The translations under genes were made by a program, and so were the position numbers. A DNA stretch of 64,000 nt from an uncultured Christensenella sp. (GTDB taxonomy: Bacteria > Bacillota > Clostridia > Christensenellales > Borkfalkiaceae): positions 682,851 to 746,850 of the forward strand of contig CAJUGI010000001.1 of the NCBI GenBank assembly GCA_910586065.1. The letters are read 5' to 3'. The notes beneath the pieces were generated by a model. That model did not search any database and was not told the origin of the DNA. It saw only the letters and a program-made list of their open reading frames with translations. The first letter of the stretch is position 1, and the number at the start of each line of letters is the position of its first letter. This document shows, in pieces, positions 48,777 to 58,259 of the stretch.

Positions 48777-51668
48777 TTAATAGCTTATTGTTAATGTAGC
48801 ATCTTCACTGAATACAACAGTGAGAGTTTCGGTACCGTACGGATAATACTCTATCATGGTATAACCAACACCGTCGTTACTGGAGTTTTCTAATGAACCA
48901 AACTTTACGTCAAGACCGTTTATATTAAAACCGTTGTTACTATTAAGGGTAACTAAATGTCCGTTAGTAACAGATATCGTCATATCCACCGCCTTGTTCA
49001 CAAAGCTATATACAACGCCCGCTTTTACCTCTACGGTTGTAGTAGCACCCGTTAACGTTATAGTTACAGGTTTAGTAGTTAAAACAAGGTCATAAACATA
49101 TACGCCTTCGCTAAGATAAGTTCTTGTAGCAAATTCGTAACCTTCGGGGATATTTGAAACGCTTACAGAGTAATCCTGATAACGCGCGGGGTTGGGCATT
49201 TTTAACGTAACCGCACCGCTTTCATCGGATTGTGCAGAGTAGCCGTTATAACTTACGGTTATTCCTGCACCGGCCGCCGCAGCGCCGAGTTTAACGTTAA
49301 ACGTAAATTCACGTAACTTTTTGACTGTTAAATTTAATTCACAAGCTACATAAGTCTTTTCCAACTTAACATTTGCAAACGCCATGTAATCCGATGCATT
49401 TTCGCCAAAATCCAACGTTACAGTATATTTATCGCCGGCAATAAGGTTGAAGGAAACTTTGCCGTCCGTATCAGTTACTGCGGTGCATTTTTCTACCTGT
49501 GCGCCGCTCTCGTTTGTTTCATAGACAGTGACTGTAATTCCATTAAGCACATTACCGTCGTCATCTTTGACTATAAGAACGTTTTCTACTTCTTCGCTAA
49601 CGTCATACGTACCAAAAGTTATAGTATGCGTATCACCAACATACCCTGCTCTCGCCGTAAAATAAAGCACTTGCCCTTCGGTTACTTCAACATTTTTGTT
49701 AGTATCAAAATGCCCGAATAATTTTGTGCTGAAATCACTGTCAGAGTATACGGTAAAGCTACTTACGTAGGAGTCGTCTACCTTTAACGCAGTCATTGCA
49801 AACATACCGCTCTTGGGTACGATATATTTGAAATACATGTCACTTGTGCCCGTAAGTTCAAGTGTGCCGTCTGTAATTTCCTTAGGGTACTCCTTTGAAT
49901 AGCCGCCGTCAGTAGCCGCATCGTACTCTTTAAGCACGAAGGTACATTCCGTATTCATTACAAAGTAGTAAGTACCTTCCGTTAAAGTGCTAATATACAT
50001 TTTCGAATTTATACCGCTTTGAACGAGCTTCGCGTCGAATGGATTATCTCCCTTGTATACGTCGAAATCATAGTAACCGCTCAACACATCTAAGGTATAT
50101 GCTTTTTCAGCAGTTACGGTATATTTAAACCAAACGTTATAAATTCTTTGACTAAAATTAACTTTCGCATATTGAACCGTACCGAGTGTAAGAGTACTAG
50201 GATTACCCTGTTCGCCTTCACGGTAAACGCGTTTCATTTTAAACGAAATATTTCCATCGGCAGATTTTGCTTTTAAGTAATAAACATAGGTCTTGCTCTC
50301 TACGGTCAAATCTTCGGAGGTTATTAACGTGCCGTCGGAATTTTTGTTGCCGCCTAAGGCAATCAAGGTTACGCCCTCACCCAGTTCAAAGCCATATAAT
50401 TTTCCGTTTTCCGTGGAAACTTTAAAATAGACTTCTTCGTTTGCCTGAGCGGTACAAGAAATTTCTTCTTCAAGTGAAACAGCTATAGGCGCATCCTTTT
50501 CACCGTCTTTAGGAGGAGTTGCGCGCTCCACCGTGAAAGCGTAGTCATAAACTTTTTCTTGCAGTCCCATGTTAACCGTCATCTGTAAGCTAACAGTTTC
50601 GCCGGGTGCAACAACAAATTCGACTACTCCGTCATCTTCAATGTCACCACGGAAGTTTTGCGTAGAGCCTTCCCAATATACAAAATCGCCGTATTCCTCA
50701 TTAAAAGTAAGCTTAAATTTGGAATATCCGTTTGATGCACCTTCAAGATAAACGTCACATAACGTCCACCCCAACCAACCTTCTGTATATTCCGCTGACA
50801 AGTGGAACAATTTTTTATCACCTGCTTCGCTGCCGGGAGTAATATCATTACCGAAATCGGCATTAGGATTAAGTTCCTCGGCAAGAATGACTTTATACTC
50901 ATGAATACTTATGCTCGTCTTTATGCTATCGAGAAAAGTATATCCGGATTTAGTCACGCTTAAATCGTATTCGCCGAGTTTTAAATCTTTAAATTTCGCT
51001 ACGCCGCTTGCATTCGTCTTCACGGTCACGCCGTTGAGCGTTACCGAAGCGTCTGCCGCGGGGGTTTTGCCGTCCGCAAGCAACACGGTTACTTCATAAG
51101 GTTTGATTACAAGAAGTTCGTTATGCCCGCAACCTTCGGTCTGGCAAGTCAAATAACCAAGTCCGTCAGTCGTTTCGGTAGGAGCAAGTACGGTTACATA
51201 ATTAGAACCGTATTCGTGAACATGGACAAGCGCTTCAGGGAGGTCTACTTCTTCGGAAGAACCGTCCGTATATGTAACGACAAGCTTCGTCTGATTTGCG
51301 TTAAGTTCTATTTTTTCAACGCCCTTACCGTTTTTGCCCGTAAGCGAAGCAATCCAAGCGGATTCGGACATAGGCGTACCGTTGGGATTATTTTTTAGAA
51401 AATTCTCACGGTACAACTCATACGCAGATTTACCTGCCTCTCCGGGAGCGCCCTGGTCGCCTTTTTGCCCTTTGATTGAATTCAGCCATACTTCGTACGT
51501 CATCGGCGTTTCGCCGTTTGATTCGGCATAAGCAACATATTGGTTATATACGTTTACTATGCTTGCATCACGGTCGTCACCGCCTCCGCATGCCGCAAGT
51601 CCGAATGCGCCCGCCGCTACACAAGATAGCGACAGCAATGCCAAAACCACTTTCTTTTTGGTTTTCAT
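48777..51668 (-). CDS. Large lipoprotein with collagen-like tract and carboxypeptidase-regulatory-like domains
   Basis: 963 residues. Signal peptide with lipobox LAACGGGDD (Cys about 27). A short Gly-x-y tract GQKGDQGAPGEAGKSAYEL (about 69-87) sits between two segments that share a Y-E-xWLxSxxG pattern. Then a HEYG...CGH zinc-like motif, two or more CarboxypepD_reg-type beta domains (KTNASGVAKFKDLKLGEYDL, TDGKVSFNLIAGDKY, DESGAVTLKMPNPARYQDY), and PPC-like beta modules in the middle (about 390-650). Surface-exposed, probably carbohydrate or protein binding. GGAG site; its own 250-base structured leader separates it from the upstream lipoprotein genes. Confidence 0.85.
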   Translation of the reverse strand: MKTKKKVVLALLSLSCVAAGAFGLAACGGGDDRDASIVNVYNQYVAYAESNGETPMTYEVWLNSIKGQKGDQGAPGEAGKSAYELYRENFLKNNPNGTPMSESAWIASLTGKNGKGVEKIELNANQTKLVVTYTDGSSEEVDLPEALVHVHEYGSNYVTVLAPTETTDGLGYLTCQTEGCGHNELLVIKPYEVTVLLADGKTPAADASVTLNGVTVKTNASGVAKFKDLKLGEYDLSVTKSGYTFLDSIKTSISIHEYKVILAEELNPNADFGNDITPGSEAGDKKLFHLSAEYTEGWLGWTLCDVYLEGASNGYSKFKLTFNEEYGDFVYWEGSTQNFRGDIEDDGVVEFVVAPGETVSLQMTVNMGLQEKVYDYAFTVERATPPKDGEKDAPIAVSLEEEISCTAQANEEVYFKVSTENGKLYGFELGEGVTLIALGGNKNSDGTLITSEDLTVESKTYVYYLKAKSADGNISFKMKRVYREGEQGNPSTLTLGTVQYAKVNFSQRIYNVWFKYTVTAEKAYTLDVLSGYYDFDVYKGDNPFDAKLVQSGINSKMYISTLTEGTYYFVMNTECTFVLKEYDAATDGGYSKEYPKEITDGTLELTGTSDMYFKYIVPKSGMFAMTALKVDDSYVSSFTVYSDSDFSTKLFGHFDTNKNVEVTEGQVLYFTARAGYVGDTHTITFGTYDVSEEVENVLIVKDDDGNVLNGITVTVYETNESGAQVEKCTAVTDTDGKVSFNLIAGDKYTVTLDFGENASDYMAFANVKLEKTYVACELNLTVKKLREFTFNVKLGAAAAGAGITVSYNGYSAQSDESGAVTLKMPNPARYQDYSVSVSNIPEGYEFATRTYLSEGVYVYDLVLTTKPVTITLTGATTTVEVKAGVVYSFVNKAVDMTISVTNGHLVTLNSNNGFNINGLDVKFGSLENSSNDGVGYTMIEYYPYGTETLTVVFSEDATLTISY

Positions 51669-51750
51669 AAAAAACTCCTAAAATTTAATACTTACAAATT
51701 TTACCGACATGCGACACTAAGAACTTTTTATCAAAATTAAAATTAATATT

Positions 51751-51810
51751 GATAAGGGGTACCCCTTATCCTGCCGGATACCATATATTTTATGCAAAAA
51801 CTGCATAAAA
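51751..51810 (-). promoter_or_regulatory. Leader of the large lipoprotein gene: palindrome plus hairpin
   Basis: A perfect 20-base palindrome (51751-51770; half site GATAAGGGGT) and a second inverted repeat TTTTATGCA (51788-51796) / TGCATAAAA (51802-51810) lie 80-140 bases upstream of ATG 51668. Either they are operators or they fold in the 5' UTR. The rest of 51669-51924 is AT-rich without a gene. Confidence 0.5.
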
Positions 51811-51924
51811 CTTTAATAATTATTAATATGATATCACACAATTTTCAAAAAATCAATACCGATAATAAATTTTTTTTAAATAATGTATAAATATTTATTA
51901 TAACTGCTATATGCTTAAATTATG

Positions 51925-54153
51925 TTATTTTTTAATTAATATAATTTCTTCCTGATTGGCGCCAAAACCCGTAGGATGCGAAAGCACCAAATCGTACGCT
52001 TCATTTACAATAACTTTAAAGCCTAATTCGGCGCCCGCATAATGAGAAGTAACCAGTTCTCCCGTTGAAGGATTGTAACTGTCTATATGCAATATTTCGG
52101 TCTCACCGCCAAGTGCAACGCCGCCGTTACGCTCTATAGTTATAGTTTCCGCAACAGCATTGCAGGTAACCGTAACGGGACCGCGGCTGGGATATCTTAA
52201 ATTGCCTGTATATGTTGTGTTGCCGAATAATGAGCCCATCGGCGGCGGAGCAACAACTTTAACTGTAATCGTACAGGTTCTTGCCCTGTTTAAAGACGAC
52301 ATAAGTCTGATAGTATAAGAGCCGACAGCCGACGCTCTGAATTCCATTACGTCGTGAGCTTCAGAGGCCCATGTAAGCTTCGCGTTTGCACTGTTGGAAG
52401 AAGTTATCTGGGCTTCGAATCCCGTACTCACGTAACTTAACTCGTCATTAGATACGTCCGCTTTAAACGGTACAGGCTGATTAACGTAAACTGTTGCCGT
52501 GATACTGTCTGAGGATGTCTGTTGCCAGGTGTAACCCGTGTTGCCGTATTTGTGATAAGAAGGCGTTATTTTTGAAGGAGCTATCGGGTTGACGTGCAAT
52601 TTGAATTCTTTTTCGAAAGAACCGCTTTTACTCTTTAAAACGAACGTCAAATCACCTGCAAGTCTGCTTCTTATCTGCATAGTAGTCGATGTGTTGCAAT
52701 ACCCCAGAACTTTATTTGCTCCGATATAATAATCAAGCTCGATATCGCGCGTTTCGGTACGAAGATAAACGGTTATGGGGTCATATTCGATGTCGTTTAT
52801 ATCAGGACCGATATTTTCGATATTGGCAAAACGGAAGTCCTTCATTACATCCGCGTTTACAGTAATTACGCTATTATCATCCACTACATTGCCGGTTGAA
52901 CTTTCGATTACATCCAATGACTTTAACTGTAATGCGGTTGCAGGGTAAGGATTAACGGGTTTTTCAGCCGCTTCTTCGGGAGAAAGTTCCGCTTCCGTTG
53001 TGTTTGTAAACTCTATAAGTTCTATGCCGCTCACCTCGGCGCCGTCGATTACATGATAATATTTTGTTTCGGGGTCTTGTTCAAACTTTTTAGACCAAGT
53101 ATTGTCATAGTCATAAGATTCTACAAGCAAATGTTTTAAAGCATTAGTTTCGGTAAGAGTAAATTCCACTTTCAACTCACAGAAATAAGGAGAATTGTAA
53201 CTGCCGAAACCGAATTTATATACGGTTTCATTTCCGTCTTTTACTATTTCTTCATATGCGTCGCCGTTAGTACTTGCAAGCATCCACTTGTAAAGTTCGT
53301 CAAGGCATTCTTCGGCACCGTAATAAGACAATGATACACTGCTTGAATAATACAGCACCACTCTTTCGCCTTTCATATATCCGGCGTTCGGAAGGGGGTC
53401 TTGTTTCGGTTTTCCGCCGGTAGTAACTACCTGACCGGGCTTGCCATTTTCAAAATTATAAGATATCCCTTCTCTTCTTATACCGAAAAGCTGACCTTTC
53501 TCATCATAGCTGTACCAGCTTTCATATTTGTCGGCGCTGTCGATTAAGTGTGTATAATTTTCACCGAATTCATAATAAAATTCGCTTATTGCACTGTTGA
53601 GTCTGTTACTGGAAGATTTGCCGTAAGAATATCTTACCTGTTCGGCTCCGGCAACTCCAACTTCAACCGCATCGGCAACAGTTTGCACGCCGTGCGCCGG
53701 AACAGGAATTTTAAACATTATGTCGCCAATCGCGTCTTCCAGAACAAATGTACGCTCACCGGCTTTCAACGCAGTTGGACTTAACGTAATTTCAGACGAA
53801 GTATAACCCGTTCCTTCTTCGGTTAATTTGGGTAAAGACACCGTGTGAATATGAGTCTGGTTATATTTGCAGACTGCAGTCGCCGTTCCCTCAGCACTTT
53901 CGGTCGGTTTAACAATATTCCATTCGCCGTAGCCGTGAGCGTTTTCATCAACGGGAATTTCACGATTGTAAGATTCGTTGCAAATGCCGCAAACGCCCTC
54001 TTCCACCCCGGCAGACATACACGTTGCGGGTACCTTTGTTTTGTAGGTATAAACACATTCGTGGTCCGGACCGCAAGCAGTGAACCCAGCCAAACCTATT
54101 GAAACCGTCATTAACGCGGCTGTAAACGCCGCATATATTTTTTTGTTATTCAT
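51925..54153 (-). CDS. Large lipoprotein with Ig-like beta domains
   Basis: 742 residues from ATG 54153 (MNNKKIYAAF); the frame upstream to 54285 overlaps the previous gene and has no signal peptide. Lipobox GFTACGPD (Cys about 27). Near the N-terminus is a Cys-rich H-E-x-V-x-T repeat (HECVYTYKTKVPATCMSAG, EEGVCGICNES) as in surface proteins of gut Clostridia. The rest is beta-rich; Ig-like strands such as ITSSNSANAKLTWASEAHD and YTIRLMSSLNRARTCTITVK resemble BIG2-type folds. Function unknown. Gap to upstream gene: 13 bases. Confidence 0.75.
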   Translation of the reverse strand: MNNKKIYAAFTAALMTVSIGLAGFTACGPDHECVYTYKTKVPATCMSAGVEEGVCGICNESYNREIPVDENAHGYGEWNIVKPTESAEGTATAVCKYNQTHIHTVSLPKLTEEGTGYTSSEITLSPTALKAGERTFVLEDAIGDIMFKIPVPAHGVQTVADAVEVGVAGAEQVRYSYGKSSSNRLNSAISEFYYEFGENYTHLIDSADKYESWYSYDEKGQLFGIRREGISYNFENGKPGQVVTTGGKPKQDPLPNAGYMKGERVVLYYSSSVSLSYYGAEECLDELYKWMLASTNGDAYEEIVKDGNETVYKFGFGSYNSPYFCELKVEFTLTETNALKHLLVESYDYDNTWSKKFEQDPETKYYHVIDGAEVSGIELIEFTNTTEAELSPEEAAEKPVNPYPATALQLKSLDVIESSTGNVVDDNSVITVNADVMKDFRFANIENIGPDINDIEYDPITVYLRTETRDIELDYYIGANKVLGYCNTSTTMQIRSRLAGDLTFVLKSKSGSFEKEFKLHVNPIAPSKITPSYHKYGNTGYTWQQTSSDSITATVYVNQPVPFKADVSNDELSYVSTGFEAQITSSNSANAKLTWASEAHDVMEFRASAVGSYTIRLMSSLNRARTCTITVKVVAPPPMGSLFGNTTYTGNLRYPSRGPVTVTCNAVAETITIERNGGVALGGETEILHIDSYNPSTGELVTSHYAGAELGFKVIVNEAYDLVLSHPTGFGANQEEIILIKK

Positions 54154-54166
54154 AAATCTACCTGTT

Positions 54167-55534
54167 TTAAGAGTAATAACCGCAAGCAAACAGCCACATA
54201 TCGTGTTCGCCTGAATTGTAACCGGGGAAAAACGTTCCGTCGTCATTTTTTCCCGGTTTTTCAGCCATACCGTTGCCGTCGTCAAAAATCGCTTGCGAAG
54301 TTGCGTATTCCTGCAAGAAAATCTGTAATTCTTCCGTCACAGGATACACACCGTCAGCATTGCAATAGCTTCCGTATTTGTTTTTGATAAAGTCGTTATA
54401 ATCCTTATTGCCGACTTCACACCGCACGAATCCGTCAAGGAATCCGCTTTTGCTGTTAGTTATAATAACTTCATTGTCTTTACTGATTTTAGCGTATAAA
54501 AGCTCGCCGTAACCGGTTATTTCATCATAGAAGTGGTAATAACCGTCGCCACCGTCCTCTTTTTTCCAGAGTTTGAACATATCGGTATCAAGCAAGCGGT
54601 TCTCTGAATCGAGATACGCCACGTACTTAAACGTTTTACCTTCAGGTACTGTCTGCTGTACAAATTCTTCTTTGGGAACCTGTACATCCTTTTTGATTTC
54701 CTCGCCTCCGGTAAATTCCCCTTCCCATTGAAGAATAAAATCAATATTTACGGGAAAAGGATTATTATTCATACCGACGGCGCGTATTCCGAAAGTCAAA
54801 ATATAATTAGTATTCCCCAGTTCTTTTATCCAGACAAGATTTTTTGTGTAAGTGTTTTCAGGTCCGCCAGTATCTACTACGGCTTCAGGCGTCGGGTTAA
54901 TATATCCTCCGGTACCAAGATGCACGTCCAATAACGGATTTATTACATTATCCGTAACATCCACCAGCGTGGAAACTGAATACTCGCCGGTGTATGTGGG
55001 TTTATATCTGAAATAAACCGTCTGACCCGAATAATTTATCGTCGCGCGGTATACACCTCTGTCGGTAAGCATAATAGGGTCGTACAAATCGTTGCCGCTA
55101 CCCGTTGTAGGGGTTATCCTGAACAACGTAATTACCGTTTCCCTTTCATCATTGTTTGCCGAATAAACGTTTGCGTCGTAAGTGTAACCTGCCGGCAACG
55201 CAGAAAGAGTGACTTTATAATCACCGTCAAGTCCGCTTATTTTTGCAACGCCTTTGCTGTCAACGGGCGCCCTATGAATGCTGTAACCGTCTTCCTCCGT
55301 CCATTGTGCAAAAATCTGCGCGGAAGGTGAAAATGCAACACCGCCGCAAACAAGCTTAACGGTGAACGCGTCTTCATCGTCGGAAGGTTGAACGACAGGC
55401 GGTTTTTCTTCCTGTCCCGGCCCGGAAGGTTCTCCGGTCTGGTTACCGGGTCCCCTGTGCTCAACGCCGCACCCCGCAAGCCCCAGTGCAAGCGCAACAA
55501 ACAAGGCTACGAGTATTACTGAAAATTTTTTCAT
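54167..55534 (-). CDS. Lipoprotein with carboxypeptidase-regulatory-like domain
   Basis: 455 residues. Lipobox LGLAGCGVE (Cys 22), then a Pro/Gly/Glu-rich linker (GEPSGPGQEEKPPVVQPS). A CarboxypepD_reg-like segment (PVDSKGVAKISGLDGDYKV, about 90-110) and a PPC-like beta domain (GVYRATINYSGQTVYFRYKP) follow. The C-terminal 120 residues end in an aromatic-rich tail. Lies between the VWA genes and the next lipoprotein, with 13-base gaps on both sides. Confidence 0.8.
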   Translation of the reverse strand: MKKFSVILVALFVALALGLAGCGVEHRGPGNQTGEPSGPGQEEKPPVVQPSDDEDAFTVKLVCGGVAFSPSAQIFAQWTEEDGYSIHRAPVDSKGVAKISGLDGDYKVTLSALPAGYTYDANVYSANNDERETVITLFRITPTTGSGNDLYDPIMLTDRGVYRATINYSGQTVYFRYKPTYTGEYSVSTLVDVTDNVINPLLDVHLGTGGYINPTPEAVVDTGGPENTYTKNLVWIKELGNTNYILTFGIRAVGMNNNPFPVNIDFILQWEGEFTGGEEIKKDVQVPKEEFVQQTVPEGKTFKYVAYLDSENRLLDTDMFKLWKKEDGGDGYYHFYDEITGYGELLYAKISKDNEVIITNSKSGFLDGFVRCEVGNKDYNDFIKNKYGSYCNADGVYPVTEELQIFLQEYATSQAIFDDGNGMAEKPGKNDDGTFFPGYNSGEHDMWLFACGYYS

Positions 55535-55547
55535 AATTTTTTACTCT

Positions 55548-58259
55548 TTATTTTTTTCCTTTTCCGAAAAGGCTCTTTATGTCTTCCCATTTCAGTTTAC
55601 GCACGACTATGTCAATCGCAAACAGCACGACGCACGCAATCAAAAGTGCTGCGGTACAGTCTATAACGTACTCATCCATAATTGCCGCATCGTTTTCTAT
55701 TGTTAAATCGCCCGTTATGCTGAATTTGCCGTCCGTTCCCACCATTCTTCTGAGTCCGGAAGCTTCGAACACCGTAAAACAATCATATTCCGGAAGATAC
55801 GGAACAAAGAATGCAAGTTTGCTTACATAATCCGTATCAGCGTAAGAATAATTTACAGTCACTTCATACTTACCGACTGCGGACGATTCGAATGCATAAC
55901 TGAAAGTAGCCGCATCACCGGACATATTTCCGCTTACAACACTTCCGTCAGGCAAAACAACCGATATCGAAGCATTTGCGCCGCCGCGCGGTTGTCCCAC
56001 GGTTATCTGTGCAGTTGTTCTGCCGTTTTCGGTAGTTAAACCGAGCTTATAAGGGCAATCGATTTTTTCGGCGGGCAGACAATGTTCAAACATACTTTCA
56101 AAAAACATATCGTAAATGCCGTCGGGTTCCTGCCACTGAGCTATCCAGTCGCCTGCAATATCGCTTGTAAACGACGCAACTCTTCCGTTACCCCGCGCCC
56201 AATAAGAAAATAGCGGAACTTCAACACTGCCGCCGTTAGGCTTTTGATAGGTAACCGAGAGCACGTTGTTGGCGCTATCCCTCTTTTTACCGTTTATAAA
56301 TCCCTGTACGTAGGGTTTTTCATTTGTTATCTTCTCCGCAAACTGCGAAATATATTCGTCGCGCGGTCTTGTAACGTTCACGGTGGAAAAATCGTTTATT
56401 ATTTTTTCATTGACTTGCATATCAAGTTCTTTAAACACTGCGTTTTCAAGCAAATCTTCGGTATCGGCAAAGAAGTATTCACCGTTGCCGATAACAGCGA
56501 GATTTTTCAACAAAGTTATAGCATCGCTGTCTACTTTTGCTGAAACGTTACTTCTGCCCACATCGATAACCGAAGTATATATGTTATTCGCATACATATT
56601 TCTTACTACCGCTTCGGGGTCGTCTGCTTCAAGCGTGCTTGACATTCCGTCCGAGATGAGCATAACCTGCTTTTCGCCGTAATTGAAGTCTTTTATGGCA
56701 TTAAACGCCTGAATAAGCCCGTTGCCCAGATATGTGCCCTGCATAGGCTGAATGCTGTTTATCTGTTGTTTGATATATTCTTTATTTGCGACGGACGTAG
56801 GCGGAATCTGTACAGGGTCGTAATCACCGTAAAAAGATACTACGCAAACTTCGTCGTCCTCGTTAAGCATATCTATAAGTTTTATGGCCGCCTTTTTAGC
56901 AATTGAAAGCTTGCCGAGTTTAGACATACTTCTCGAAGCATCGATAACTATCGTATATAGTTTCGACTCCTGATTGTTGTTGCCGAAATTTACCGGTAAC
57001 ATATCCTCGAAATCGGTTATATCAATTCGGTTTTCCGAAGAAATGCCCGTATCTCCTATAGTTATCAAACTCTTTCCGAAAAGCGACACGACGGTTTCGA
57101 TATTCTTTATAAAAGTCGTGCAATAACTGTCGCTAAGTTTTGTAATATCGTAATTTGAAATTATAATTTCATCGTATGCGCAAAGCGCTTCAACGCTTAC
57201 AGGTATATCGTAATCGTTGATATAAGCGTCAATCACCGCATTTTCGCCGCAGAAACTGCGTATTGCAGAATAATCATCCCGTCTTTCAGTGAGAAGCAGT
57301 ACGTTTAAACTGTCGGAAACGGTTTGAGTAAACGAATAACTATTGTTAAATTTATTGTCGTCACCGTCCGCTTCAATAGTGACGTCGTATTCGTATTCGC
57401 CTGCCGCTCCTGTATATAGTTCGTTAAAACTTACGCTGTTTGAACCTCTTGTAATCTGCGCCGCCCTTTCCGCTACAAGCTCGTTTTCACGGAAAAGAGA
57501 CAGCGTTGCCTGAGTCTCGCAGTTGCTTTGAACCTGAACTTCAAGCGTTTCCATGCGTCCCGCGTATACACGCGGGCTGTATTCCACACCCGAAATCTGC
57601 ACCTCTTTTGAAACCGTAGCGCGTTGCATTGCAAGCGGCGCAGTACCTTCGTCTTCTACCATTTTTATATTGTCGTCAAGATAAATTGCGTGAACTTTTA
57701 TATTTTTTGCAACAAGCGCGTCGGCTGCGCGCTTTAAGCTGTTGCTGTCGCCTTCGTAAGTCTGCTTGCCGTCGGTTATTACGACAACGTGCTTTACAAC
57801 GTCGGCGCGAAAAAGAGTTCCCGCATATCCAAGCGCGTTAACTATATCCGTTTGGCTGTCGTCAACGCCGGAATTTTTAACTGTGGAAAAACGGTGCCCC
57901 AGCCTGGTAATGAGTTTGTAGTCTTTGCCGAAACAAATGACCCCCATTTTTGAATTGCCGGGAAGCGAGCCGCCAAGCCTGTTTATATATTCGTCCACCG
58001 TATCAAGATTTTTATTAGCCGAATAAGAAACGTCCGCAAGTACGTATACGTTTGTTTCGGTAACGGTTGTAATAATCGTTGTACCCGCGGCAGTAAACGC
58101 AATAAGCACGGCGATAATTATATGCAGCGCTAATGATGCGATATTATGACCGTTCGCATTTTGCTTTTTTACCGCCACCGCGAACGGTACGGCAAACAAT
58201 AACACGAGCGGTATTATAAGAAATAACAGATATGCATTATCTAAGTTGATACTGCTCAT
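55548..58259 (-). CDS. VWA domain membrane protein (BatB-like)
   Basis: 903 residues from ATG 58259; the longer frame to 58283 is inside the previous gene. Two N-terminal membrane helices (LLFLIIPLVLLFAVPFAVAV, about 8-28 and 40-65). A first VWA-like domain follows (VYVLADVSYSANKNL, MIDAS DxSxS), then a CARDB/Ig-like part and a second VWA domain with YTIVIDASRSMSKLGKLS (about 440). A late beta-domain and a C-terminal helix (ALLIACVVLFAIDIVV) with a cytoplasmic tail end the protein. Overlaps the upstream VWA gene by 23 bases. Partner of MoxR/DUF58 proteins. Confidence 0.85.
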   Translation of the reverse strand: MSSINLDNAYLLFLIIPLVLLFAVPFAVAVKKQNANGHNIASLALHIIIAVLIAFTAAGTTIITTVTETNVYVLADVSYSANKNLDTVDEYINRLGGSLPGNSKMGVICFGKDYKLITRLGHRFSTVKNSGVDDSQTDIVNALGYAGTLFRADVVKHVVVITDGKQTYEGDSNSLKRAADALVAKNIKVHAIYLDDNIKMVEDEGTAPLAMQRATVSKEVQISGVEYSPRVYAGRMETLEVQVQSNCETQATLSLFRENELVAERAAQITRGSNSVSFNELYTGAAGEYEYDVTIEADGDDNKFNNSYSFTQTVSDSLNVLLLTERRDDYSAIRSFCGENAVIDAYINDYDIPVSVEALCAYDEIIISNYDITKLSDSYCTTFIKNIETVVSLFGKSLITIGDTGISSENRIDITDFEDMLPVNFGNNNQESKLYTIVIDASRSMSKLGKLSIAKKAAIKLIDMLNEDDEVCVVSFYGDYDPVQIPPTSVANKEYIKQQINSIQPMQGTYLGNGLIQAFNAIKDFNYGEKQVMLISDGMSSTLEADDPEAVVRNMYANNIYTSVIDVGRSNVSAKVDSDAITLLKNLAVIGNGEYFFADTEDLLENAVFKELDMQVNEKIINDFSTVNVTRPRDEYISQFAEKITNEKPYVQGFINGKKRDSANNVLSVTYQKPNGGSVEVPLFSYWARGNGRVASFTSDIAGDWIAQWQEPDGIYDMFFESMFEHCLPAEKIDCPYKLGLTTENGRTTAQITVGQPRGGANASISVVLPDGSVVSGNMSGDAATFSYAFESSAVGKYEVTVNYSYADTDYVSKLAFFVPYLPEYDCFTVFEASGLRRMVGTDGKFSITGDLTIENDAAIMDEYVIDCTAALLIACVVLFAIDIVVRKLKWEDIKSLFGKGKK

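Noticed and set aside
54154-54285. N-terminal extension of the 51925 lipoprotein
   Set aside because: It overlaps the upstream lipoprotein gene and would bury the lipoprotein signal peptide.
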